The notes beneath the pieces were generated by a model that had not been told where the DNA came from, searched no databases, and saw only the letters and a list, made by a program, of their open reading frames with translations. A program made the translations under genes and the position numbers. From positions 372,001-436,000 of the forward strand of contig JACKHW010000006.1 in assembly GCA_020638795.1 (NCBI GenBank): DNA of 64,000 nt, in the 5' to 3' direction. This DNA comes from Planctomycetota bacterium. Lineage in GTDB: Bacteria > Planctomycetota > UBA1135 > GCA-002748355. Shown one piece after another: positions 1 to 8,881 of this stretch (position 1 is its first letter; the number at the start of each line of letters is the position of its first letter).

Positions 1-3
1 TCG

Positions 4-534
4 ATGCAAGAGGCCGAAGATGGAAGCGTCGCGACCGAGACGTTCGCGATGGATGTGGGAGCTTGCGCCCACCATCGATCCGATCCGGATTTCGATGACC
101 TCGACCGGCTCGCGGGGGCTGCGTTGATCGAGCCCGACCCCGTTCTCGAGCGCGCGGGTGTACTCGACGCTTGGCTCGCCGAGCATGCACCGACGTCGCG
201 CGAGTTGTGGCCAGGGCTCGGCCTCTACGTCGATCGCGACGATGCTGGACGTGCTGGTTTCGAGGCCACGAGGTTTCGGTGTCGTGCCACACGGATCCTC
301 GCTGCAGCACCGTGGCGGCCCAAGAAGGTTCGCGCCCTGCTCGATGCACGCCGGGCTCGGGTTCGCGAATTCCGCACGAGGGGTCGCGCCGTCGATTTCG
401 AGGAGGCGCGAGCGATCGTCTCGAGGGCGAGCGCGCGCGAGCAAAACCGCGATACGGTGGATCTGTGGGGCTTGAGACTCGGTCGCCGGAGGATCGCACT
501 GCTCACGGAATCTACGGTCCGTTCTTGGTCATGA
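4..534 (+). CDS. Unknown protein, possibly truncated by the window edge
   Basis: I do not recognise this protein of up to 176 residues. The frame is open to the left edge of the window, so the true start may lie upstream and the ATG at base 4 is only the first one visible. Later in-frame starts are possible. The middle is rich in Leu, Ala, Asp and Glu with ordinary composition. The last 80 residues are rich in Arg and Ala and probably helical. I see no signal peptide, membrane segment or catalytic motif. Third codon positions are mostly G or C, which fits coding on this strand. The next gene starts 46 bases downstream on the same strand. Existence as a real gene is moderately supported; function is unknown. 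Confidence 0.4.
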   Translation: MQEAEDGSVATETFAMDVGACAHHRSDPDFDDLDRLAGAALIEPDPVLERAGVLDAWLAEHAPTSRELWPGLGLYVDRDDAGRAGFEATRFRCRATRILAAAPWRPKKVRALLDARRARVREFRTRGRAVDFEEARAIVSRASAREQNRDTVDLWGLRLGRRRIALLTESTVRSWS

Positions 535-580
535 TCGCGCGAAGGTCCATGATCGCGCGAACCACGTGGTGGACCGCTCG

Positions 581-913
581 ATGGACAAACAGCAGGCAGA
601 AGAACAACTCGCGATCTACGTGAAAGTCGTCGAAGAGATCGACCGCGGTTTCGAGCGGAGCATCGAGGAATACTCGAAGTGCTTCGTCGAGCGCGACGCG
701 ATCGAGGACGCACTCGCTGCAGGGCTCGATACCGACGACGAGTTCCTCGTGCGGCTGTATGCGGCGGACGCGAAGCTGCGCACCCTGCTGCGCCCGACCA
801 AGCACTCGATCCACGGGGAACAACCAGAGCGACGCTTCTGGTGGTGGGGCGTCCCCAAGCGGAACGCAGAAGCTCTCGAAGAGGCCGCACGCCAAACCGG
901 CTGGATCGACTGA
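581..913 (+). CDS. Small helical unknown protein
   Basis: This is a 110-residue protein I cannot assign to a family. It is rich in charged residues and probably all-helical. The first 45 residues look like an amphipathic or coiled-coil segment, and the C-terminal part carries the run FWWWGVP followed by another helix. I chose the ATG at 581 over the in-frame GTG at 566 because ATG is the stronger start and the five extra residues add nothing recognisable. No signal peptide or membrane helix is visible, so it is probably cytoplasmic. It follows the preceding unknown gene on the same strand. The 264 bases after it, up to the end of the convergent secreted-protein gene, hold nothing I can support. 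Confidence 0.55.
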   Translation: MDKQQAEEQLAIYVKVVEEIDRGFERSIEEYSKCFVERDAIEDALAAGLDTDDEFLVRLYAADAKLRTLLRPTKHSIHGEQPERRFWWWGVPKRNAEALEEAARQTGWID

Positions 914-1177
914 CGGATCGAATCGGCCGAGGGTGCTTCGTCCTCAGACACGCAAGTCCACCAGTCGTCGTCCCATCGCACGACCGATCCGTTCGTAGTC
1001 CTGCCGTCCGATCTCGAGCACGTCTGCGCTCGCGCTTCCCGCGAGAGGTGGTGTGTTCGGGCATTGTGGTGTCGAGCCGTCACGGGCCACACGCCCGCTC
1101 TTCTTTGGCCCCGACAGTTCATGTCCATCCACGCCCGCGGGTGTCGCTCGAACTCCGCGAATTCGGGGTCGTCGTGC

Positions 1178-3040
1178 TCAGTCGTCACTGTCCGCGAGGA
1201 CGAAGCGCTGACCCGGAGTGAGCAGGAGGACGTGCGTTCCGAGCTTCTCGAAGCGTTCGATGGCCGGTTCGACTTCGTCGAGACGGTGGGAACGCGGGCG
1301 TGAGTCATCGAGCCAACGTCGCACGTCGAGGAAGCCTTCGAGAATGGTCACGCGCGGCCGAAACTTCGAAACGAAGTCGTCCGCCATCTCGTGGTCGGGG
1401 TCGAGCACGAGCACGTCGATACGCCCATCCGCGGAGTCGGGTAGCTGGACGTGTTCTGGTCGCGCCGACAGCGCGGGTGCCACGAGCGTGAATCCGTGGC
1501 CGTCCGTGATCTGATAGCCCATCGTCATCGGAACGCGCCCTCGCTCGTCGATGTCGGCGAGCGCGCGAATCACGAGCCCCGTGCCCACCTTGGTCTCCGA
1601 TCCGGGTTTCACGAGGTCGGGTAGATCGAGCGCGCCTCGTCCGGGCACATGGAACGAGAGATGCGCGAGCACCGGGATCTTCTGTTGACGCGCGCGCACG
1701 GTCGTCGGGTCCTGACGCTGCATCGGATCGCGGCTCGCAGCAAAGAGGACGGCGCTGACGATCGGCAATAGGCGATGCGTGTGGAGCGCAGACGGCGACA
1801 ACAACACCTCACCGTCGGGAGTGCGATAGAAGAAACCACGCCCGGGAAGTGCGATGATCTCCCGGTGTGTCGGCTTGCGGTCCCCCTCGAGGTCGCGCAG
1901 GAGTTCGCGCATCACGAGGTCCTGGAAGTAGAACGGCCCGTTTCGCAGGTAGCCGCTCAGTTCTCGAGGCATCTCGCGCTGGAGGAGCTTGTAGCACTCT
2001 TGCGCATCCAAAACGGGATACAGCGCGAGCCGATCGTCCAGCGCTCGCAGCAAGTCGTAACGCCGACCGGTGATGCCCTCGCGCCCGGAGCGCGCTTGAA
2101 TCGCGGCGAGGTCCTTTTGGAGCGAGATCCAGAAGGTGTCATCCGGCAACCTCGGATGCTTGGCTGGCGGGTACTCGGGTGCCTCGGGGCGGAACTTCGC
2201 TTGCCAATCGTTCTTCACGAGAACGAACGTGCCGTAGATCGCCGGATCGAGCACGGGGCTCGAGCCGAACGTCCATCCGATTCGCGTCTGCGGCAGCGTG
2301 TCGGTCGGCGCATCGAAGTCGTCGAGGATGATCTGCGTATCGATCGCGGCACCGTCCTTCGCCTCGAAGTCCGGCGAGATCTCGCGCCAAGGAATCGCCA
2401 TCTCGATCGTGAAGACGTGCTTCTTCGAGTCGTAGAGCATGCGCGCACGCGTCTTGTCCGGTCGCGACGCGAGTGCTTTGAACCGCTGCCACGCGACGAC
2501 GAGCGTTCCTCCGCCGTCCGTCATGCCGACCCAGAACTCCCGGTCGTCCGCACGGCCTTCGTACGGCCCGTAGCTGCGCGTATCGCGCTTCGGATCGAAG
2601 AACAGCGTCAGCGCGTCCGCGGGCGGGACGACCATCCGATCGGGCAAGTTGAGCCTCGTGTCGAACGGGCGGCCCCAGTCATCGCGCACGAGGAAGAAGA
2701 GATACAACGTCTCCTCGTCCCACAGCCCCGCACCACGAGCACTGAAGTCGCTCTCGCCACGCATCGCGCCGAATGCCGTGCCGGAGAGCTGCCGGATGTC
2801 GGACAGCTCGATCGCCGGCAAGCCCGCAGGCCATTCGTGCAGACTCCCGTCGACCGAGATCTCGATCGAGCCTCGGTGTCGAAGCGGATAGACCGGCACC
2901 GGCATCAATGGACGTTCGAGGCGACTCTTGCCGGCTTCTTCCTTCTCGTCCTGCAGTGGCAGTGCCCTTGCTGAAGCACCTGCAAGCACACAGGCGGCGA
3001 CTAGCAGGGCGAGGTGACGGGCGGCGAAGCGAAGACTCAT
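1178..3040 (-). CDS. Secreted protein with N-terminal CBM9-like domain
   Basis: A 620-residue exported protein. The ATG at 3040 is preceded by GGAG with 7 bases spacing; the nearby ATG at 3046 would sit too close to it. Residues 1-26 form a signal peptide ending near ASARA. About residues 45-300 resemble the carbohydrate-binding family 9-like (DOMON-type) beta-sandwich: the opening DGSLHEWP at 64-71, a WDEETLYLFFLVRDDW strand pair, a FFDPK stretch and a closing WTFGSSP. The next region is helical. About the last 220 residues are unassigned; a pattern with DPDHE and LLTPG faintly recalls a metallo-hydrolase fold, but ligands are not convincing. It follows lepB on the same strand after 146 bases. 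The likely role is extracellular glycan binding or processing; this is inferred from the N-terminal domain only. Confidence 0.65.
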   Translation of the reverse strand: MSLRFAARHLALLVAACVLAGASARALPLQDEKEEAGKSRLERPLMPVPVYPLRHRGSIEISVDGSLHEWPAGLPAIELSDIRQLSGTAFGAMRGESDFSARGAGLWDEETLYLFFLVRDDWGRPFDTRLNLPDRMVVPPADALTLFFDPKRDTRSYGPYEGRADDREFWVGMTDGGGTLVVAWQRFKALASRPDKTRARMLYDSKKHVFTIEMAIPWREISPDFEAKDGAAIDTQIILDDFDAPTDTLPQTRIGWTFGSSPVLDPAIYGTFVLVKNDWQAKFRPEAPEYPPAKHPRLPDDTFWISLQKDLAAIQARSGREGITGRRYDLLRALDDRLALYPVLDAQECYKLLQREMPRELSGYLRNGPFYFQDLVMRELLRDLEGDRKPTHREIIALPGRGFFYRTPDGEVLLSPSALHTHRLLPIVSAVLFAASRDPMQRQDPTTVRARQQKIPVLAHLSFHVPGRGALDLPDLVKPGSETKVGTGLVIRALADIDERGRVPMTMGYQITDGHGFTLVAPALSARPEHVQLPDSADGRIDVLVLDPDHEMADDFVSKFRPRVTILEGFLDVRRWLDDSRPRSHRLDEVEPAIERFEKLGTHVLLLTPGQRFVLADSDD

Positions 3041-3186
3041 CGGCATGCTCCAAGGGACATCGACAGTGCGGCCGGGCAGCCTGAGCGCCGCCTCGGATTT
3101 GGCGGGAGCTGGCAGCGTGCTGAAAAGCTGATAGGCCCGAGAAACTCCCGGACCACGTGGCAACCAGGTCGTCCTGTTGCGCTCGC

Positions 3187-4425
3187 TCAACGTGCCAGGA
3201 AGTGCCGGCGGCCCGAGGGAGCCAGGATCGCGAGCGGGCGACCGACGAGATCCGCGAGCCCGACGCTCCCCATGTGACGGCTGTCTCGGCTGTCACGACT
3301 GTTGTCGCCGAGCACGTAGATCGCGTCGCCGGGGATCGGATGAGCTTCGTGCACGCCATAGGCGCCCTGCTCCAAATAGTGCATGTCGAGAACGACCGAC
3401 ACCGATTCGATCGACACGGACGGGCCCGTGACGCCGATCCCCAGGCCGTTCCACGTCGAGACCCGACCCGGCATTTCGCGCACGTCGAGGAGCTCGGTCT
3501 CATGTCGAAACACGATCGCATCGTCGACCGCGAGCACGAAGCCCCCATCGAGCCGCATGAAGACGAGATCACGGTCGCGATCGAGTGCCGGTGCGTCTCG
3601 CGGCTCGATCGCTTCGCTCGCGTTGGCCAGGAGTCGGACCGTGCCCGAAGCCTCGTAGCGGAGCGCCCACGAACTGTCGCCGTAGCGCAGGTCGATCCAG
3701 AGCGACGTGCTGTCGGTCGCTCGCACGCGCATGCGCACTCCGAAGTCGATTGCGGATGGTGTGCTCGCGCGACGCGTTCCCGACGCATCGAGATAACCGA
3801 TGAGGATGTCGCCGTCCTGCCAGTCGAGCTGCCACGCCGTTCGCCATGCCGTCGTGCGGTCGATGCCGACGCGCCGGAATCGATCCTTTGGAAAGAGCGA
3901 GTCCGCCGTGCGAGCACCACCCTCGATCACGAGACGGTTTTCGGCCAACGTGCTCGCGCCGTCGTGGCGCCACAGGTTCGACAGGAGGCCCTGCGGATCG
4001 CGGTGCGAGTTCCAGTAGTCGATCAGCAGGTCCGCATGCTCGATGGGCGACTTGACGACGCGATGCAGCGCGTTGGGGCTCGCGCCGGTCCACAGGTCGA
4101 ACCCGCGAATCTGGAGATACTCGCCGGGAAGCCCGACCACGCGCTTCACGAGGATCTTGTCCCCGTCCCACTCTCGGAAGACGACCGTGTCGAAGCGCTG
4201 CGGGCTCGAGCGATCGTCGAATGTCTTGTCGACGAGGACGAGGTCGGGATGTTCGGCATCCCCTTCGATCGTCGGTTCCATGCTCGGCGTGCGCACCGGG
4301 TATGCCTGCAGGACCTGTGAGCGCAAGAACCACCAAGTCACGACCGCCACGGCGAGAACGACGACATGCCCGAGGGCATCCTCGTGTCTCGACGTTTCGG
4401 TTTGTTGCCCTGCTCGTTCGTTCAT
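3187..4425 (-). CDS. lepB: Signal peptidase I with large internal insert
   Basis: Type I signal peptidase (family S26), which removes signal peptides on the outer face of the inner membrane. The 412-residue form is chosen because the ATG at 4425 overlaps the mgtE stop by four bases and has GGGAG upstream. Residues 21-36 form the membrane anchor. The catalytic serine is in TPSMEPT (Ser48) and the general-base lysine in ILVKRVVGLPGE (Lys94). The closing box GDNSRDSRDSR starts at about residue 373. Between these boxes lie about 250 residues, far more than in typical enzymes. Part of that insert (about 180-350) looks like a LamG or DUF1349-type beta-sandwich. Activity is well supported by the catalytic residues; the insert's role is unknown. 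Confidence 0.9.
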   Translation of the reverse strand: MNERAGQQTETSRHEDALGHVVVLAVAVVTWWFLRSQVLQAYPVRTPSMEPTIEGDAEHPDLVLVDKTFDDRSSPQRFDTVVFREWDGDKILVKRVVGLPGEYLQIRGFDLWTGASPNALHRVVKSPIEHADLLIDYWNSHRDPQGLLSNLWRHDGASTLAENRLVIEGGARTADSLFPKDRFRRVGIDRTTAWRTAWQLDWQDGDILIGYLDASGTRRASTPSAIDFGVRMRVRATDSTSLWIDLRYGDSSWALRYEASGTVRLLANASEAIEPRDAPALDRDRDLVFMRLDGGFVLAVDDAIVFRHETELLDVREMPGRVSTWNGLGIGVTGPSVSIESVSVVLDMHYLEQGAYGVHEAHPIPGDAIYVLGDNSRDSRDSRHMGSVGLADLVGRPLAILAPSGRRHFLAR

Positions 4426-5777
4426 CGAACTCCCGCGCCGAGAGTCAGGCAGATACCGACGTAGACACTCGTGCCGGCGAGATCGTTGAGAGCGATGACG
4501 ATCGGTCCTGCCAGCGCAGGGTCGATTCCGAGCCATTCGCAGACGATCGGGATGCAGAAGCCCATCGCTGACGAGAACGTCACTGCGATGAACAACGCGA
4601 GTCCGACGACGGTCGCGATGCCGTGGTAGTTGCCTTCGATCATGCCGACGCCGACCCAGGTCATCGTCGCGCAGATCGCGGCCACGCCGAGGCCGACGAG
4701 GAGTTCACCGAAGAACGGGCGAAGCAAGCGACCATGCTCGATCTCTTGGGTCGCCAGGCCGCGCACGACGATCGTGTTGGCGATCGCACCGACGTTGCCA
4801 GCGAGTGCCAGGACGATCAGCACGTATCGCATCGCGACCCCCTCGGGTGTCGACGCACCGCCCGCGAGTGCACGCAGGATTTGCGAAGAGCCGAGGCCGA
4901 TTGCGACGGTCGCGAGCAAGGTAGGCAGTCGCAGCAGGATGCGGCGGTGGACCGCCATCCTCGTCGGGTTGCGTGCGCTCGTTCCCGCGAGGCGATACAT
5001 GTCCTCGCTCGCCTCGACTTCTTGCACGAAGTCGAGGTCATCGGCAGTGACGATCCCGACGAGGCGCCGGTAGCGATCGAGAATCGGAACCGTCGTCAGA
5101 CCGTACGTCGAAGCGAGCTTGGTCACTTCTTCCTGGTCCTCGTCGACGCCGATCGCGAGCACCTGACCTTCGGGAAGGGTGCCGATCGCGACGCTCTTGT
5201 CCGGTTCTTGGAGAAGGTCCTGGATCGACACGACGCCGAGCAGATGCCCGCTCTCGTCGGTGACGTAGATCTGGTCCGTCTCGAGCTTGTCTGCTTTGCC
5301 GAGGTTCTCGAGGACTTCGGCGACACGCTCGGTCGCGATCGCCGACGCGAACTGACTCGTCATGATCGCGCCCGCGGTCTCGGGCTCGTAGGCGGCGAGC
5401 GTGCGGATCTGTCGCGCGAGGTCGGCGTCGAGGCCTTCTAGAATCCCGAAGCGCGTGCCCTCGGGAAGGAGCTGATAGATGTCAGCGCCGTCATCGGGCG
5501 GCAGCGTGCGCACGATGCGTTCGAGCTGGCCGACCGGGAGTTCGAGGACGAGGTCGCGCTGCAGGTTCTCACCGAGCTCGATCAGGACGAGTCCCGCGCT
5601 CTCCTCGTCGAGTCGACGGAAGATCGGGAAAATATCCTCAGCCTCGTGGTCCTCGAAGATCCGGGCGACGTCCGCGGGTTCGGAATGCGCGATGAGATCG
5701 ATCACTTCCGCGGCGGGAGTCGTCCCGGCCTCGAGGGCGTCCTCGATCGTCGTGCGGAGTCGTTCTCGGTCTGACAT
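4422..5777 (-). CDS. mgtE: Magnesium transporter MgtE
   Basis: MgtE-family magnesium channel in the inner membrane, 451 residues, which is the usual length. Residues 1-130 form the helical N domain with repeated segments such as ADVARIFED and DGADIYQLLP. Residues 135-260 form the tandem CBS domains that gate the pore in response to cytoplasmic magnesium (YVTDESGHLLGVVSIQDLL, then a second copy ending VGIVTADDLDF). From about 280 to the end there are five membrane helices, including the ALAGNVGAIANTIVVRGLA segment typical of the pore. The ATG lacks a clear ribosome-binding site. The stop overlaps the lepB start as ATGA, so the two are probably translationally coupled, though I know of no functional link between them. 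Confidence 0.95.
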   Translation of the reverse strand: MSDRERLRTTIEDALEAGTTPAAEVIDLIAHSEPADVARIFEDHEAEDIFPIFRRLDEESAGLVLIELGENLQRDLVLELPVGQLERIVRTLPPDDGADIYQLLPEGTRFGILEGLDADLARQIRTLAAYEPETAGAIMTSQFASAIATERVAEVLENLGKADKLETDQIYVTDESGHLLGVVSIQDLLQEPDKSVAIGTLPEGQVLAIGVDEDQEEVTKLASTYGLTTVPILDRYRRLVGIVTADDLDFVQEVEASEDMYRLAGTSARNPTRMAVHRRILLRLPTLLATVAIGLGSSQILRALAGGASTPEGVAMRYVLIVLALAGNVGAIANTIVVRGLATQEIEHGRLLRPFFGELLVGLGVAAICATMTWVGVGMIEGNYHGIATVVGLALFIAVTFSSAMGFCIPIVCEWLGIDPALAGPIVIALNDLAGTSVYVGICLTLGAGVR

Positions 5778-5888
5778 ATTGGCAGTTTGGGTTCAAGCGC
5801 TTGGCCGCCAAGAGCTTGCCGCGAGTCGGCCCTCGGGACCCCCTCGGAAGCCCGAAATGGTCCGATACGCCGGCGCCGGGAGCGCGAC

Positions 5889-5894
5889 TATAAT
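5889..5894 (+). promoter_or_regulatory. Candidate -10 element
   Basis: A TATAAT hexamer stands in the region between the divergent mgtE gene and the unknown gene at 5953, about 60 bases ahead of that ATG. No convincing -35 hexamer lies 16-18 bases upstream. It is an isolated AT-rich match in otherwise very GC-rich DNA, which is the only support. Confidence 0.3.
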
Positions 5895-5952
5895 CCAGGC
5901 ACCCCAACTCGTTACAGCAGCACAAACTTTTCGGAATCAGGCACTTACGTTC

Positions 5953-7074
5953 ATGGCGCAACAGGTGGAGCTTCAGCGCCTCCTCGATCTCTGCGACGAA
6001 ATCCGAGTCCTGCGTCGACGGATCATGGACTCGGCACTCGATGCAGAAGTCGTCGCACGACTCAAGCGCAGATCGAAGACCAAGTGGAAGCGACTCGCGA
6101 CCGATCTCGCGAGTCAACCCTTCCATGGATCGCTTCGCGCGCTCCTCGTCGGACTCGATGCGCAACACTTCGTGTTGATCGCGACGCTCTTGCGACGGTA
6201 CCTGCGCGCGCAGGCTCCGTGTGTCGAGGGTCGCGCATTGCTCGCGTCGATCTTCGACTCGAGCTTCGAACTCTTGTCCGGCTTCGAGCTGTTGCTTCCG
6301 GAGGCGCCGCTGCGCGCGAACGGCATCATCATCCTCGAGGACGACGACGAGACGGATGATGCAGGCGAAGAAGCGCTGCTCGATGCGCGCTTCCGCTTGT
6401 CGGACACGGCGGTCGATGCGTTCCTCGAAGAGCTCGGCTTCAAGTCCGGTCGCAAACCCGGGCGTCGCCTGCGCGCGTACGCGAGCCAAGAGGAGTATCT
6501 GATCGACTTGAAGATCCTCCACAACCTCTATCGTGCCCGTGCGAAGAGACTCTTCGCAGCAGACACGTGGTGGCGCCTGCGCGGTCAGGCCGAAGATCGC
6601 GGACAGAAAGCGGTCGATCGCCAGATCCTGCGCGTGTTGCGTCAGATCGATCGGCGGCTCGAGCGTTCTCCGGCATCGCTGCGCTTTCCCGTGCGTCAGT
6701 TCCAGCTCGAGCACGGCCTCGCACTCGACGAGACGCTCGTCGTCATGCACCTGCTCTTCCTCGAGATGCTCGAAGGCAATCCGTATGCGGACGTCGTCTC
6801 GCTGATCCAGCTCGTGAGTTCGAGCGAAGAGGATCTGTTCGCCAAACGCGAGCTCTTCGCACCGCACGGCAAGCTGCGCAGCCTCGAGATCGTCGAACTC
6901 GACCAGATGCTCGAAGGCCGTGAATTGACGAGCGAGTGCCACCTCGGCAACTGGGTCATGGACCGCATTCTCGGCACCCGCGGCGGCGAGCGCCCGATCG
7001 ATGCCGACGAGAAGCTCGAGTTCCATCTGTACCTGAAGAAGCTGACCAGCTCGAACTTCCTGCAAGATCTGTGA
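5953..7074 (+). CDS. Unknown 373-residue cytoplasmic protein
   Basis: An acidic, mostly helical protein without signal peptide or membrane segments. The ATG at 5953 is the natural start because upstream codons in this frame are antisense to mgtE. Features include a long basic helix at about 20-45, a block reading LLRRYLRAQAP, an acidic stretch EDDDETDDAGEE near residue 135, and a C-terminal segment with HLLFLEMLEGNPYADVV and FHLYLKKLTSS. The layout reminds me of the non-catalytic N-terminal part of some bacterial AAA+ ATPases. No Walker A or B motif is present, so any ATPase role would need a partner. This resemblance is from memory and weak. The gene stands alone between mgtE and a thioredoxin-like gene. 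Confidence 0.75.
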   Translation: MAQQVELQRLLDLCDEIRVLRRRIMDSALDAEVVARLKRRSKTKWKRLATDLASQPFHGSLRALLVGLDAQHFVLIATLLRRYLRAQAPCVEGRALLASIFDSSFELLSGFELLLPEAPLRANGIIILEDDDETDDAGEEALLDARFRLSDTAVDAFLEELGFKSGRKPGRRLRAYASQEEYLIDLKILHNLYRARAKRLFAADTWWRLRGQAEDRGQKAVDRQILRVLRQIDRRLERSPASLRFPVRQFQLEHGLALDETLVVMHLLFLEMLEGNPYADVVSLIQLVSSSEEDLFAKRELFAPHGKLRSLEIVELDQMLEGRELTSECHLGNWVMDRILGTRGGERPIDADEKLEFHLYLKKLTSSNFLQDL

Positions 7075-7270
7075 TTCGCGCGTAGTCTGACGCACGTCCG
7101 GCACCGAGCGTGCGTGCGTGTGGACTCGCGCGGTCGAGGGCGGTGCAAGAGGCCCCGCCCTCGGTACGTGTCCGAGGTTCCAACACGCGCGTGAACGTCG
7201 ACCTCGACGCTGGAGATCCCGTCCCGGACCATCCTGTGTCGTCGAGAGTTCCAGCAATCGAGAGATTCCG

Positions 7271-8452
7271 ATGCAAGACAGCCTTCTCGTTCGTCCATCG
7301 CGTCCGCTTCTCGTGGCGACGGTTCTCACCCTCTTCCCTGCGTACGGAGACGCACGAAGCCAGAGCATCGCGCCGTTATCCGCGCAGGCAGCTTCGCTCC
7401 GGCAAGTTGGACAAGACGAGAAGCCCGCGCAACCGGTCGAACGCCCGACCTTCGAACTCGACATCGAGACGCTCGACGGCGACAAACTCACGAATGCCAC
7501 GTTGCACGACAAGGTCGTTCTCATCGACTTCTGGGGCACCTGGTGTCCTCCGTGCAAGAAGGCGATTCCGCACCTCGTGAAGCTGTACGAGAAGTACGAG
7601 TCGAAGGGGCTCGTCATCCTCGGCCTCAACTACGAGAAGGGCGACGATCCGATCGCGCAGGTGCGCGCCTTCGCCGACAAGAACGGCATCCAGTATCCGC
7701 TCGCGATCGGGACCGAGGCGTTGCAGAAGCAGGTGCAGGACTTCGGAGGTTTCCCGACCATGCTCTTCTTCCGGCGCGGCATGCGTCTCGACCGGAAGGA
7801 GACGGGGTTCACCGAGGACAAGGTTGCCGCCATCGAGGCGTGGGTCACCGAAGCCCTCGAAGAAGACGTTCCCGACGGCGAGGCGACGCCCGAACAGAAG
7901 AGCGTTCGAGCCGAGCTCGTCCACGGCACGACGAAACTCGCGATCGGCGACGGCACGCACGTGGTGATGCTCGTCGTGACGCATCCCCGCAGCAAGCCCG
8001 ACGAAGTGACGCTAGCCCGCCTCCGCGAACTCGCCGCCTCGCAGAAAGACCTCGTCGTCGCGACGATCGGCTTTCAAGGCGTCGAAGGCACCGAAGCCGA
8101 CTTCCTCGTCGATGCCGCCATGCTCGAGCAACTCGGCCTCGGCCATGCCGCTCCCGCATTCCGGCTCTTCGACAAGACCGGCCGCGCCTCCACCACCGAA
8201 GTCGGCCGCGGCGACAAGGTCCATGCCACCGTGCTCGCCGCCGTCGAAGCCCTGGCCGTTTCGAAGGCGACCGACGAAGTCCCGCCTGCAACGAAGCCCG
8301 CGAGCAAGAACGACGACGCACCCGCGAAGGATCCCAAGGGCGAATCCATCGAGAAGCCTGCCGAAGCCCCCACCGAGAACTCGAAGAAGCAAGCGACGGG
8401 TCCAGCGACCGGAGGCGGCACCAAGAACGTCGAAGCACCCGAGCGGCACTGA
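7271..8452 (+). CDS. Exported thioredoxin-like protein (TlpA/ResA type)
   Basis: A 393-residue periplasmic or extracellular thiol-disulfide protein. The ATG at 7271 follows a GAGAG stretch. Residues 1-30 form a signal peptide. Residues 57-205 are a thioredoxin-like domain of the TlpA/ResA kind with the active site WCPPC at 91-95 (Cys92, Cys95) and the cis-proline region GGFPTML. A second segment at about 210-310 looks like a degenerate alpha/beta domain that keeps strands (VVMLVVTHP, LVVATIGFQG) but has no CXXC. The last 75 residues are a low-complexity tail of Lys, Ala, Pro and Glu. Members of this family reduce disulfides in apocytochromes or other envelope proteins; the substrate here is unknown. 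Confidence 0.85.
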   Translation: MQDSLLVRPSRPLLVATVLTLFPAYGDARSQSIAPLSAQAASLRQVGQDEKPAQPVERPTFELDIETLDGDKLTNATLHDKVVLIDFWGTWCPPCKKAIPHLVKLYEKYESKGLVILGLNYEKGDDPIAQVRAFADKNGIQYPLAIGTEALQKQVQDFGGFPTMLFFRRGMRLDRKETGFTEDKVAAIEAWVTEALEEDVPDGEATPEQKSVRAELVHGTTKLAIGDGTHVVMLVVTHPRSKPDEVTLARLRELAASQKDLVVATIGFQGVEGTEADFLVDAAMLEQLGLGHAAPAFRLFDKTGRASTTEVGRGDKVHATVLAAVEALAVSKATDEVPPATKPASKNDDAPAKDPKGESIEKPAEAPTENSKKQATGPATGGGTKNVEAPERH

Positions 8453-8596
8453 AGCTCCGTTGCCGAGCACGATTCACGCGCGCTCGCGCTTCGCGGAGAG
8501 GGTCAGCTCCACGCAGGAACCGCACGGAGCCAGCAGACGGATCCAGAGCGGTACGGATTTCCCAGGACCCCACCACCCTGTGCCTTCACGACGGCA

Positions 8597-8709
8597 GCGA
8601 GTCCACGGCAGCCGCGCCCAGGTGGACCTGGGTGGCCGTGTCTGGCCGCCAAGGGCGGCAGCAGCCGGCCTCCCAGGTCGCACCCTGGGCGCGGCGCCCG
8701 TGGACTCGC
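8597..8709. repeat. Large nested inverted repeat (structured element)
   Basis: The outer arms 8597-8622 and 8684-8709 match over 26 bases with two mismatches. Inside, gacctggg (8625-8632) pairs with cccaggtc (8672-8679), ggccg (8634-8638) pairs with cggcc (8666-8670), and gccgcc (8645-8650) pairs with ggcggc (8654-8659) around a three-base loop. Nearly the whole 113 bases can therefore fold into one rod-like hairpin on either strand. It could be a structured RNA, a transcription barrier between convergent genes, or a small non-autonomous repeat. I see no second copy in this window. Confidence 0.75.
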
Positions 8710-8770
8710 ACGGCGCAGAATCGACAGCAAGCAGCAAGCGAGCGTGCAGCAATCCGAGTACGCAGCCGAA

Positions 8771-8812
8771 AAGGAAGAAGCCCCGAAGCGCAGGGAAACG
8801 CTTCGAGGCTTC
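8771..8812 (-). terminator. Intrinsic terminator of the gene at 8882-9319
   Basis: On the minus strand a 14-bp stem (8799-8812 with 8777-8790, one mismatch) with an eight-base loop is followed by ttccttttc. It lies about 70 bases after the stop of the minus-strand gene ending at 8882, which is the expected position for a rho-independent terminator. Confidence 0.7.
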
Positions 8813-8881
8813 GGTCGACTCTCTCGGTCGGAGGCTCGTTCTCTGGGGTTCGTCGTCCCTCGAGTGCCTCGGCGGCTTCCG

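Larger units (their letters stand above)
8453..8881. other. Convergent intergenic region
   Basis: This 429-base stretch lies between two converging genes and carries no coding frame I trust. The left third shows nothing clear. The centre holds a long nested inverted repeat and the right third holds an intrinsic terminator; both are listed separately. Confidence 0.7.

Noticed and set aside
944..1132. Possible 62-residue minus-strand gene in the gap after the second gene
   Set aside because: It starts with GTG, has no ribosome-binding site and shows no recognisable fold; kept out for lack of support.
1178..1900. Metallo-beta-lactamase domain in the C-terminal part of the CBM9-like protein
   Set aside because: DPDHE and LLTPG give only a faint resemblance; the HxHxDH ligand set is absent.
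3157..4320. Plus-strand frame of 387 codons opposite lepB
   Set aside because: Antisense to the intact signal peptidase with conserved catalytic residues; no start context or family match.
5638..7629. Long minus-strand frame of 663 codons across the unknown gene and mgtE start
   Set aside because: Composition is Arg/Glu-rich and antisense to a well-supported plus-strand gene; GC-rich DNA gives long open antisense frames.
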